A stretch of DNA of 64,000 bases from Scleroderma bovista (taxonomy: Eukaryota; Basidiomycota; Agaricomycetes; Boletales; Sclerodermataceae): positions 1 to 64,000 of the forward strand of contig JAYMGJ010000593.1 of NCBI GenBank assembly GCA_037178675.1, read 5' to 3'. This document shows, piece after piece, positions 52,625-62,440 of this stretch. Under the pieces are notes generated by a model. The model did no database searches. It worked only from the letters and a program-made list of their open reading frames with translations, and was not told the origin of the DNA. The first letter of the stretch is position 1. Each line of letters starts with the position of its first letter. Position numbers and translations under genes: made by a program.

Positions 52625-52826
52625 GTGGGTTGATCTGAGCCGAGTAGGAGAACCCAGTTGGGCCCTGCGTGCCGATCGGCCCTGGCGCTTTGTTTGGTAA
52701 AGGCGACGCGAACAAGTCGTTATCATTGCGCTCATTGCCTGATGGAAGAAGTGAGTTAGTTGTATGAGGAGAAAGGGGGGAGGTGGGGCTGAAATTGAAC
52801 GAGTCGGCAGTATCGATGGGAAACAT
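52625..52826 (-). pseudogene. 5' exon of the gene split by Copia
   Basis: Starts at ATG 52826-52824 and reads MFPIDTADSFNFSPTSPLSP...GTQGPTGFSYSAQINPP, a Ser/Pro/Asn-rich N-terminus, up to the TGCAG target duplication. On removing the Copia element and one TGCAG the frame continues into the sequence at 47369 and the coiled-coil exon beyond it. Without removal the transcript would run into the 3' end of an antisense-free but stop-containing LTR, so the gene is probably null. Confidence 0.6.
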
Positions 52827-52957
52827 GATGAGGATGGTGGGGGAGGAAGCGAGGATTTGGCTAAGGTAAAATTCCCATCCCTTTGATTACCTCACCATTA
52901 GTCTCGACTCTTAATTAAAAACACGCCCACTACCCTGTCATAACATAACAAACAAAC
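52827..52957. promoter_or_regulatory. short divergent promoter region
   Basis: 131 bases between two head-to-head start codons, so it should serve both genes. No specific element assigned. Confidence 0.4.
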
Positions 52958-53829
52958 ATGTCATTGCCGCCGACTCATTTACTCTTTGCTCCCGCGCCGA
53001 CCATTACTATGGTCCAGAATGATGTCTTCGTCGACATCGAAGCCCTTGTCTCTGATTGGGACGCGTACACGTTCTCTCTTGACATCCCTTCACCGGGAAA
53101 AAAGGTAAGCCTCATCCAACTTGTAATCGAGTTTACTAGTCTCATCAAATATATTAGAGGGTCGTCTTGCGTATCAAACACCCCGATTTGCACAAGTATA
53201 GTCATCCTCGGGTCAGGGAACCCTACGCACAACCCATCCGACTCGAAAACATCACCCTAGAATACAGTCAAGACTCTGATTTTGCACAAGAAGACCTCCC
53301 AATCAAGCTGGAGTCAGAGGCTTGCACGGTTCCCAACATGGAAGAAGGCTCTGATTCCCTCAGCATCAAGTCTGAAGATCACGCTGATTCCTCGTAAGTC
53401 TTTTCTCTCAAAACTCAGTATATCTCACAACTCCACCAGCGTGTTGGGTACTGTATCCCCGTCGTGTCGCGTTTTCAAGGAAGAGGACTCCACACAAGGC
53501 AACGTCAAGCCAGGGCCCGACGTTAGCATCGAGTCAGATGCAGCTGATCGCGTTCATTCATTGTAAGTCATTCATTCATTAATCAAAGTATATTTGACTT
53601 GTCTACTACCAGGGTGTCTTCTACTATAGCCCCACTCCCCTGCCGCGTGCTCATCAGACGCACCAGTGACCCGGCACGAGAGGGAGATGGACCCCCCAAC
53701 TCGTTGAAGTATTACATTCAATCATTCGATCCTTCAATTCTCCCGTTCGAAATCACGCAAAGGAAAGCGGGAATTGCGGCGCATGAGGAAGAGCTAGAGC
53801 GGCAGAACAAACGTTGTAGACTACTTTGA
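52958..53829 (+). CDS. protein of unknown function, four exons
   Basis: join(52958..53104,53158..53393,53440..53562,53613..53829) gives 240 aa, all joins in frame with GTAAG donors. The N-terminus (about 1-75) looks folded (FVDIEALVSDWDAYTFSLDIP, RVVLRIKHPDLHKYSHPRV). The middle is acidic and Ser-rich (EEGSDSLSIKSEDHADSS, STQGNVKPGPDVSIESDAADRVHS) and probably disordered with IKLE-type repeats. The C-terminus is charged and helical (ITQRKAGIAAHEEELERQNKRCRLL). No family recognised. Divergent from the Copia-split gene. Confidence 0.65.
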
Positions 53830-54324
53830 TACCTGATCTTGTTGCATTGTAATTTTTCTTGGTGCTCAGTCTTTGTTACTGTGGCTTCAAACAAAGTGTT
53901 GTCGATTGTCCGTTAGATACTGTATGTTCTGTACAACTATTCAACGTCTTGCCCCACGTCGTCATCGTCCCCCTCGCGGTATATATGTCACAGTGAGGGG
54001 CGTGACATAGTTGGGCAATATCCGTCAAAGTGGAACGTGTGCAAGGCTGGAAACTCATTGTTATGGCTCAGTTAGCTGCACATCTTCAACTTTGGTAATA
54101 ACTGGAGCGCTTGAACGGAAGTGAGTGAGATCCAGTGCTTTGCCGCTTCCTCCGACAACATTATTAGTTGCATCCGGGCCCCGGCCTGTTAGAATTCGCA
54201 TGGCGCGGTGCCTCGAGGCCTCATCCTTCGACCTTGAGTACTCTTTCCTGCCTTTTCGACAAGGATAGATTTGTCCAATGGGCCCTAAGTAGGGTATGCC
54301 TCGCTCCAACCTACTGTACTCATC
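53830..54324. other. spacer before cassette 5, nothing recognised
   Basis: About 500 bases without recognised coding sequence. Minus ORF 54061-54309 lacks any family feature. Confidence 0.35.
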
Positions 54325-54640
54325 TCTGTATTTCAGGTTCTATGTCCTTCCAGTATCCCACTATTACGGACAATGTCACCACCTTCGAGGGAACAACAAG
54401 AACCTGACAGGTATCGTAGCCAAGAATATCCAGCCCCTCCTTGTGCAACCCGAGGCGACGTACGAGGCGTCGATGCGAGCCTGTGGTACAACAGGACGGC
54501 ATATGTACTCAAGGCTTGTTGCGAGCACAAGACAAAAGTTATCGTGCCCTGGAGCGCTGTGGGGCTGGGTAAGATCACGAATGTGACTGAACAAGTCCAG
54601 TGCATCTTTCAATTTTCCAGAACTTTAATGTAGCTTGCTG
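54325..54640 (+). pseudogene. glycoside-hydrolase-like pseudogene, cassette 5, last exon only
   Basis: Only the last exon remains: TCAGGTTCTATGTCCTTCCAGT (GSMSFQYP), then scrambled equivalents of the NPSITKTVQPFLVNP, GVDxGVWYNGTAYL, VPWSAVGLGAITNVTQQVQ segments with several frameshifts. Seven upstream exons are gone. It is more diverged than cassettes 2-4, so this branch is older. Confidence 0.75.
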
Positions 54641-54871
54641 AACTTCCGGCCCGGGGGCATTGGTAAATGATTCATATGGCGACACCACCGCCTTGAAGCT
54701 GGAAATGAGGATCAACTCTGTCGGATCCGAGCATTTATAATGTCGGAAATGGTTTACTGTCGGGGAGTCCAAGTCTCTGTTATGGTATAGCTGTATACAA
54801 ATACATGGTGAAGGGACAAGAGCAGGTAACCCAGCAGCAGTGCTCAAAGCAAATGGTATGATATATGTCAG

Positions 54872-56162
54872 TCAGTGGTGGCGGCCCTTGTTTTTCTGGT
54901 GGCGATGGTGAAGGGAGTCGATGTCATTGCAGGGTTCCGTGATCAGCCAGTAGGCGATGAAGCAGCACCCCATAAGCACAGCAAAAATACCAGCGACGAC
55001 GAGTTGAACCACTGCTTTGTTATCGACACAATGAGTTAGTAATGCCAGAAGGAAAAACAGAATGCTACAGTATGAAAACACTAAGATGAGCCCATCGAAA
55101 TCATAACGACCACACTCAACGCACCTGTAAAGGAAGAGTTCGAACGGAAAACCCAGGATGAGGGTCATGGCTTGGAAGTAGAATGGACCATGATTGGTCT
55201 ATATTCGCTTAAACTAAGGACCTGTTTACCAGGGGAATTACTTACGAATAATCTTGGTGAGCGTACAGCTGAACCCATCACAATGCTGGCCAGTGCAGCC
55301 AAAAGAGACAAGTAACTGAATCTCTGTGGTAAATAGGATAGTCCTTCATTGTCAATAGACTGGATAGCGAGAAAATTCATGTTCGCCCCCAGAAGTACAG
55401 TAGCCTTATTAGATTGTTAAACTCAACTTCGTGATGATGTGCAAGGTAATAGAACTCACCAACAAACCAACTTCTCGTATGTCCTCCGCGTATGTGTGAG
55501 AGAACTTGCTCCATTTCTTGACTTCAGTAGACCATACTACTTTGGAGTTGTTTTGGCTGACGGTATCAGTGGGGGAATGCTGGATGATCGAGCAAAAACA
55601 CCATGTTAGACAAATTCCCATGTCGCGATATCAGTAGACCATACTGTGTCCTCAATTTGAGTATGAGCAAGGGAGCGCTGAATGAATCCAGGATGATCGA
55701 GCATGTACACCATGCTAAACAGACTCGGACAGTTGATCAAAATGCTAAGAAAGCCTCTTTTGAGTAGAGGGTTACTTCTAATGCACACATCCTCTCTGGG
55801 AGGATGTTCACAACAGTAGTTTCGTGTACTAAGGTGATGATGTAACCGTTAGCTTACACAGTGGGTAACAACTAGCCCCACACGCACGGTGGGAAGCCCT
55901 CTTCTATTTGTGCAGGTGTGCGGGATGCAGAAATGACATGCCCGACGGGGTTGACTAAGCTTTCTTCAGGAAGAGATTCCTTCTCTTCAGCGGTAAGAGT
56001 CTTCGGAAGAGGTTCATGACTCGAGTCCTGGCTGCATTTGGACTGGCATCTGCTGAAGACCGCACGACAAAGAGCGAGCAAGTACTGCAACAAGCGTATA
56101 GGCGAATGCCGATTTAGCGCACTGAGTAAGAACTTGCGAATGTAACGAAGTATGCCGAGCAT
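54872..56162 (-). CDS. multi-pass membrane protein of unknown function, cassette 5, intact
   Basis: Six exons, complement(join(54872..55064,55125..55198,55246..55404,55460..55579,55645..55828,55888..56162)), give 334 aa, all in frame. Same plan as 18447-19805: basic N-exon (HIRKFLL-type YIRKFLLSALNRHSPIRLLQYL), VVWSTEVKKWSKFSHTYAEDIREVGLL, then TM segments in exon 4 (ATVLLGANMNFLAIQSID, SYLSLLAALASIVMGSAV), exon 5 (MTLILGFPFELFLY) and exon 6 (SILFFLLALLTHC, LVVAGIFAVLMGCCFIAYWLI). The C-tail is His/Lys-rich (HHRHQKNKGRHH), unlike the acidic tails of copies 1-3. An alternative start two codons upstream exists. Confidence 0.7.
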
Positions 56163-56539
56163 TTGCACGATGGTAGGATGTTAATCGCCGTTTCGTGCAC
56201 CTATGTCGAGGATGCTGTTAAACGACTCGAGCCAAACAATGCAGTGGCCTCGAGGCTTTTAAATTAGGCGCGCTGAATTGTGTTCCTCAGCGCGATCATG
56301 TGCGCACTTGAGATCGGGTGGGCATGGTTCCTATACCACTGGCCAATCTTTACTATGTCGTGTTCTGATTTCCAGGACATCGTGGGTCAGTGGGCCGTGA
56401 CATGTTAGCACATGAGTTTGCACTCAACTGTGTAAGAGGGTCAGACTGTCTGTCCACTTAACCGTTATGCCAAGAGGCCAAAGCAACGGGCAGTTTACTC
56501 AGTACCACAGACAGCACAATATGTATAGGGCTTGATCAG

Positions 56540-57980
56540 GTAAACCAGTACGCTTTCAAGTCACAAATATGTTTCAACGCATCTAGTACGAGCCGAGTCC
56601 TAGCTCTTGAACCAGTCATCCGAACGCCTCGTGTGGCTTTGTGAGTCCGTCAGCAAGCATTTCGGACGAAGGGATGTGTGCCATCAAAGGTGGTGTCCTC
56701 GACCTGTTCTCGCACAAAGTGATGACTTTATCAACGTGCTTCGTGTAGGCGTGATAGCGTGAGTCCTTCGTAAGGTGAACAGCAGCGGCGTTGACACGCC
56801 CGTGTAGTAGTCAACGCCAAGGTCTTGTAATAACCTTCGAACTCACATCCCGCATGCTGCGTGTGCAATTGCTATGTACTCAGAAACACGATGCGGCTCC
56901 CAAGGTTGAAGACATAGCCCGATACGGAGAGTCGGTCATCGATGTCACGCACCCAATCGAAGTCTGAGTAGCCTGCGAGTACGAGTGGGTTGTCGTATGT
57001 GTTGCCATCTCCGAGTGCGAGTGCGTAGTCGCGGTTGCCTGATAGGTAGCATAGTGCTCGGCAGGCAGCCTTCAAATGCGTTGGGCCCAGAGTAAAATGA
57101 CCTAGGCAACCAGCGGCGAATGCAATGTCGGAGCGTGACACTACAGCAAGCCAGATATCCTTGTACAGGTACCTTTGCATGGCGGCCCTCTCATCTTCTG
57201 TCGTTGGACCGACTTCGACCGAGAGCGTGAGCACTGGTTCCGTGGAGTTGCAGTCTGCCAGAAGCGTTTAACGATAGTTTCGGTATATTGTTTGTGGGAA
57301 ATGGTCATCGTGCTGTTGTGTCAATTATCAGCCAGAAGCCGATTAGCTAGCTAGGATCTTCTTCTTTCATTTCAGAGTTCGTGGCGACGAGTGGTGTTGA
57401 GTGCACAAGATGTTTCGACAACAGTGGCCATGTGGATTGCGATGACCGATGATCCAACGGCCATGGATGGTGGACATAAACAGCTTGGTCCGACGTCTGC
57501 TGGTTAAGCCTATTGACCCGAGTCTACCGCGCATGTATTTTGACCATAGCACGGCGCCTTGTATCCCATAGAGGCATCGTAGTAGGTGTAGTGGTCGGCC
57601 GGTTGAGTCCAGCGAAGCCTTCGGGTTGGCGTATGTAGATCTCGTGGACAATCTGTGCTGGAATGCGCTGGTGGCGTCATCTCGACCACGATACCAGCAG
57701 AGGCTGCGATGCGCAGGGAGTCAAGACGTACTGTACATCGGCGCAAACGTGTCACTGTAATCGACACCTGGTGCCTGTGGGAACCCTTGTGCGACGAGGC
57801 ATGCCTTGTATCGAATGATCTCGCTGTCAGGTCCGGACTTCAGTGCGTAATACGTCCATCGGCGTCCTACTACTTTTACCTTTCGACCCTTGACTCGAAA
57901 TGCCGCCTGCGTCGGCAGAACCCTTGCTTGGCAGATGCAAGGCATAAGTTCATTACAGCTATTCTGAGACAACTATATAG
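56540..57980 (-). mobile_element. Ty1/Copia remnant (RT and RNase H)
   Basis: Minus strand, from upstream to downstream: WTYYALKSGPDSEIIRYKACLVAQGFPQAPGVDYSDTFAP, STDCPRDLHTPT/STRSTYANPKASLD (frame changes), GRPLHLLRCLYGIQGAVLWSKYM, then RNase H start (RALCYLSGNRDYALALGDGNTY...LAGYSDFDWVRD) and its end (KHVD..CENR/MLADGL region near 56620-56760). Several frameshifts. Its upstream portion seems to continue at 59118-59612 beyond an unrelated 1.1-kb stretch. Confidence 0.65.
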
Positions 57981-59117
57981 TACTACTACTATTGACCTCT
58001 TCAAGTGGTATTTCCCACACTATCTGCCTTATAACATCTGCTGCATCTGTAGCTGAGGTGAACATTGGTAAGCACAGTTGAATTGCTCCATGCAATTATT
58101 AGAGCTATTCATAGTTAGAGGTAACAAGATTGTGAGTTATGTAGGTCACTCGCCTCGGGCTGGAGGGAATTGCCTTTCAGCATTGCTAGTTTGTGTTCTC
58201 AGATGTAGCCAGCAATGGCAAAAGCACAAGCTCAAAGTATTTGAATGAAGGTGATAATTACTACTACATACTTGCACAAAGACAGACGTAGATATTACAA
58301 ACAGCACACACAGAATGCCAGAACTATCATGGACATAATACTGCACTCTGAGGAAAGTTTCTCAGAGGAAAAATGAGAAATTATGTTGAAGAACATACCA
58401 TACCTTTTGGTGAAGTTAGAGCACACATGGGCCATGCCATTAGAAGGTCTAGATGAAGCCATCATACCTGTTGAACTCACTACAAAGTCCATGCAAGTAT
58501 GAGTTGTCAACAACAATGGTAAACAACCATGGTGAATGGTCAATTTCCTGTTATGGTGGCATACACATTCATGGACTATCAGTTGAAATGTCAAACAATC
58601 CTGTACATTGTAGTGGATATAGAAAAATCACCTACAGGGGCCTTAGCCTGTCCAACCTCTATGTCACACTCTTGCAGAGTTAAGGTAAATCAACCATACA
58701 ACTGCTGAGGGATATCAATGCCAAAATATTCCAATCACCACATAGCTCGCAACTACTTGCAGAAGATGATCAATTATGTAAAAGAGCTCAACATGGAAAT
58801 GAAAGAGCAATGGAGAAGAAGTGAAAGAGGGAGGTAGCAAAAATTAAGGGAAGAAGATGGCGAGGACAAGAGAGTATGATGGAGAGATGCAAGAAAGAAT
58901 GGAAGAAGGCGAAAGCAAATAGCGAGGGCCAGGCTCAAGACAACCTCCAAAAAGAGGCAAACTTTCTATTTCTCACGCTCGTCCAGAAAAGGGAACATTT
59001 TCCAAACCGGCAGGTTCTCACGATTTAACGAACTCCCAGAACCCTTGCTCTGCAAGCAAGGGAATCTCCCACGTACCTATCTCTTCTCGCATCACCATTT
59101 ATCCACATCTTCGCAGT
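57981..59117. other. 1.1-kb stretch splitting a Copia remnant, unrecognised
   Basis: AT-rich in its left half and A/G-rich from about 58770 to 58930 (gaaagagg, aagaagatgg). Short frames only. It lies between two pieces that are contiguous in the Copia remnant at 20866-22170, so it is probably an insertion of unknown type; no clear inverted or direct terminal repeats seen. Confidence 0.4.
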
Positions 59118-59612
59118 TCATTGTCTTGCAGAAACTCGTTGGAATCGATTGTCCATGCGCGGCGGAGTACGCAAACTGAGCAACTTCAGTTGTTGGCATC
59201 TCACCCGTAGCCTTGCCGGCACATTTCTCCGATCTTGCTGACTTTTCACTGGCCTCTTGTTGTACCTTTTGCGTGACCGCAGCTTGTTTCTTACACGAGG
59301 GGTGAGTAACACGTTCAGATTAGCAGAGAGCAGGTGGAGGAGTGTGATTTGGCAAGGTGGAGTGCAAGGGATAAGTAGGTGTTGGTTGCTCAAGAGTGGG
59401 GTTGGGTGGTAGTAGAGTAGGTGACGGAGATGCACGGGTGACTTTGCGTTGAGTTCTGAGACCCCCTCACTTGGCGTGGTAGTCACTAGATCATTGTCTC
59501 CGTCACTGTGGATGAAAGTTTTTTCATAGACTCTCATGCGTGAAACGAAGAACCGGCGTTTTGCAGGTACATACCCATAGCTTGTATGCCTTTGATCCAC
59601 GTTCGAAGCCAC
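59118..59612 (-). mobile_element. Ty1/Copia remnant, pre-RT linker
   Basis: Contains LSLRTPPRMDNRFQRVSARQ, matching the SFSLRTPPLMDNRFQRVSAR stretch of the remnant at 15575-15907. 164 open codons, otherwise without motifs. Confidence 0.5.
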
Positions 59613-59849
59613 ACCAGACTAGTCTCCCTAAGGCTTCTTGCGCTGGGAGGTACATGGACGTGACAATGGGCGCCAGTAGGCTTGGTGTGAAGGCATGAGC
59701 TTTGCTAGGATGTCGCATGATCACACAGCGAGCTCTACAGCATGGATGTGAGCTGTCAGCAAAAAACGGTGTGAACGAACGACGATTTGAACGATTGCAC
59801 AGCATGACTCGTGAGTCTCAGCGGCCTCTAACTAGATTACTGGAAGCCT

Positions 59850-60130
59850 ACGGGCGATCGAGTGGTGGGCTGCGATGGGTCTCATTTGCTCCAACAATAA
59901 GGTTATGAGTACATCTCGCTCCGACTTGCTATCGAGGCTGCGTATTCATGCAACGGCGTCGATGCGGGCCTGTGGTACAACAGGATGGCATACTTGCCCC
60001 TCGTTGCAAGTATGAACGAGACAAAGCTCATCGTGCCCTGGAGCGCTGTGCGTCTAGGCAAGATCACGAATGCGACCGTTGAGCGAGTCTTTCGGTTTTC
60101 CAGAACTTTAATGTCAGTGGGCAGCTGAAC
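59850..60130 (+). pseudogene. glycoside-hydrolase-like pseudogene, cassette 6, fragments
   Basis: Short matches to exon 7 (GLRWVSFAPTI-like for QWAAMDLISFNHG with gttatgagtacatc) and to the last exon (caacggcgtcgatgcgggcctgtggtacaacagg; ctcatcgtgccctggagcgctgtg). Everything else is lost. Most decayed copy. Confidence 0.65.
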
Positions 60131-60278
60131 TTCTGCGAGATGCAAGCATTTATAACGACAAAAATGGTTTTACCATACTTGACAGTCGGGGAATGTTATG
60201 GTATAGCTGTATACAAATTCATCATGAAGAGACAAGAACAGGTAACCCAGAAGCAGTAAATGATATGACAAATGACAG

Positions 60279-61606
60279 TCAGTGGTTACAGCACGTCTTG
60301 TCCTGGTGGCATTTGTCAAAGGAGTCAGTGTCATTGCAGGGTTCCGTGATCAGCCAGTAGATGACGAGGCAGCACAACAGAAGCACAGCAAAAATACCAG
60401 CAAAGACGAGTTGAAACACTGCTGCGTGTTTGGCACAATGAACTAGTAATGCCAAAAGGAAAAACAGAATGCTACAGTAATGAAAACGTCAACATGAGCA
60501 CCATCGAAATCATAAGGACCACATTCGACACACCTGTACAGGAAGAGTTCGAACGGGAAACCCAGGATAACGATCATAGCTTGGAAGTAGAATGGACCAC
60601 GATTGGTCTATATTCGCTTCAACAAAGGACCTGTTTATCAGGGGAATGACTTACGAATAATCTTGGTGAGCGTACAGCTGATCCCATCACAATGCTGGCC
60701 AATGCAGCCAAAAGAGACAAGTAACTGAATTTCTGTGGTAAATAGGATATTCCTTCATTGTCGATGGACTGGATAGCGAGAAAACTCATGTTCGCCACCA
60801 GGAGTACAGTAGCCTTGTTAGGTTGTTAGACTCATCTTGGCCACCTGCCGTGCTGATGGGCGGGGTACTACATAGAACTCACCAACAAGCCAACTTCTTG
60901 TATGTCCTTTGCGTATGTGGCAGAGAACTTGCGCCATTTTTTGACATCGGTGGACCACACTTTATGTCTGTTTTGGCTTCGGGGATTAGTGGAGAAACGC
61001 TGGATGATCGAGCAAGAACGTGTTAAACAGATTCCCATTTCGAAATATCAGTAGACCATACATTATTTTTGTCCTCGATTTGAGTATGAGCAACGGAACG
61101 GCGGATGGATCCAGGATGATCGAGCAAGTACACCGTATTAAACGGACTCCACTTGTTGGTCCACATGCAACGCCAGCATTTTTTGAGTGAAGGTTTACTG
61201 TTAATGGGCGCATTTTGTCTGAGAGGAGGTTCAGATCGGTCATTCCTTGTACTAGGTGATGATAGTTAGCGTACACAATGGGTAACAACTGGCCACACAC
61301 GCACGATGGGGAGCTTTCCACGATTTGAGCAAGGCCTTGTTCCACTTGAGCAGGCGTGCGGCATGCAGAAATGACATGGCCAACGGGGGTGACTATGCCT
61401 TCTTCAGAAAAAGATCCCTTTCCTACCGCGAGGGTAAGAGTCTTCGGAAGAGATTCATGACTCAAGTCCTGGCCACTGCACTTGGACCTGCATCTGCTGA
61501 AAACCGCACGACAGAGAGCGAGCAAGTACTGCAACAAGCGTACAGGCGAATACCGCTTTAGCGCACTGAGTAAGAACTTGCGAATGTGATGAAGCATGCC
61601 GAGCAT
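60279..61606 (-). CDS. multi-pass membrane protein of unknown function, cassette 6, intact
   Basis: Six exons, complement(join(60279..60471,60534..60607,60655..60813,60883..60999,61062..61251,61305..61606)), give 344 aa in frame. It begins MLGMLHHIRKFLLSALKRYSP and shares the family core (VWSTDVKKWRKFSATYAKDIQEVGLL; ATVLLVANMSFLAIQSID; MIVILGFPFELFLY; SILFFLLALLVHC; LVFAGIFAVLLLCCLVIYWLI). The C-tail is Cys-rich (KCHQDKTCCNH). It is the second most complete copy with cassette 5 as nearest relative. Function unknown. Confidence 0.7.
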
Positions 61607-62440
61607 TTGTTGGGTTTAGTACGATGGTGGGATATTGGTCGACGATGTATGCTCTCTTTCAAACGGGGAGCCCAAATTGAAAGAGCCTACCAGGTATATG
61701 AGCATGCAGCCTTGCTGTACTATGCCACCCTAGGCACCAGTTTTAGGAGGTTCCCATGGTCTTTAGACCCGGTTTCTTTGTTGAACGAAACCTATCTGAA
61801 AGACACTCTCCCTCGGCGTCATACCCACCAAAATCCTGATATAGACTCATCCATTTTCAGACCCTCCTGACAATCCTCCCAACAGGATCACCCTGTGCCT
61901 TCCGTCAACGTTATATAGGCTCGAGCGTCACTCTTCATCCTCCGTGTAAGGTTCATCAGAGGCTCTTTGGAGGTTATACCCCAACATGATCTGCTCTGCT
62001 ACGTGCCACTTCCAATATTACCCACCCCCTTCAGCGCACCACTGGGGGAGCCTCTTGGGGGATTAGCATGGAACAGGATAGTCAGGATATTTCACATTAC
62101 ACGAGAGGTGACAACATGTATGTTTTCTACTACATTATCATACTATGGGTCTGTTTCAAACGCGGAACTGGACACAATCACGAATCACAACTGAAGGTGA
62201 AGAGATCGCAATAGTGTACAAGTAGCAAAGGCATAAGCGGGCAGGCACAGTATATAGGAATGATGCCAACGTCAACATGGGCAGCATGCGATCATCATTG
62301 CTGCACTCTTATCTTTGGCAATTCAGCATCAACCAAGGGGAAATTTGGGAAATGGCATACATACTTATCTATTAACGTTGCGCTATGCTTCTGGGCCCTC
62401 TGGGTGGGTTATAGTGACCTCCGCAGAATGGTTTGTATCT
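61607..62440. other. spacer, nothing recognised
   Basis: About 830 bases between the last cassette and the proline-rich gene. No motif or repeat recognised; no Copia fragment found here. Confidence 0.35.
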
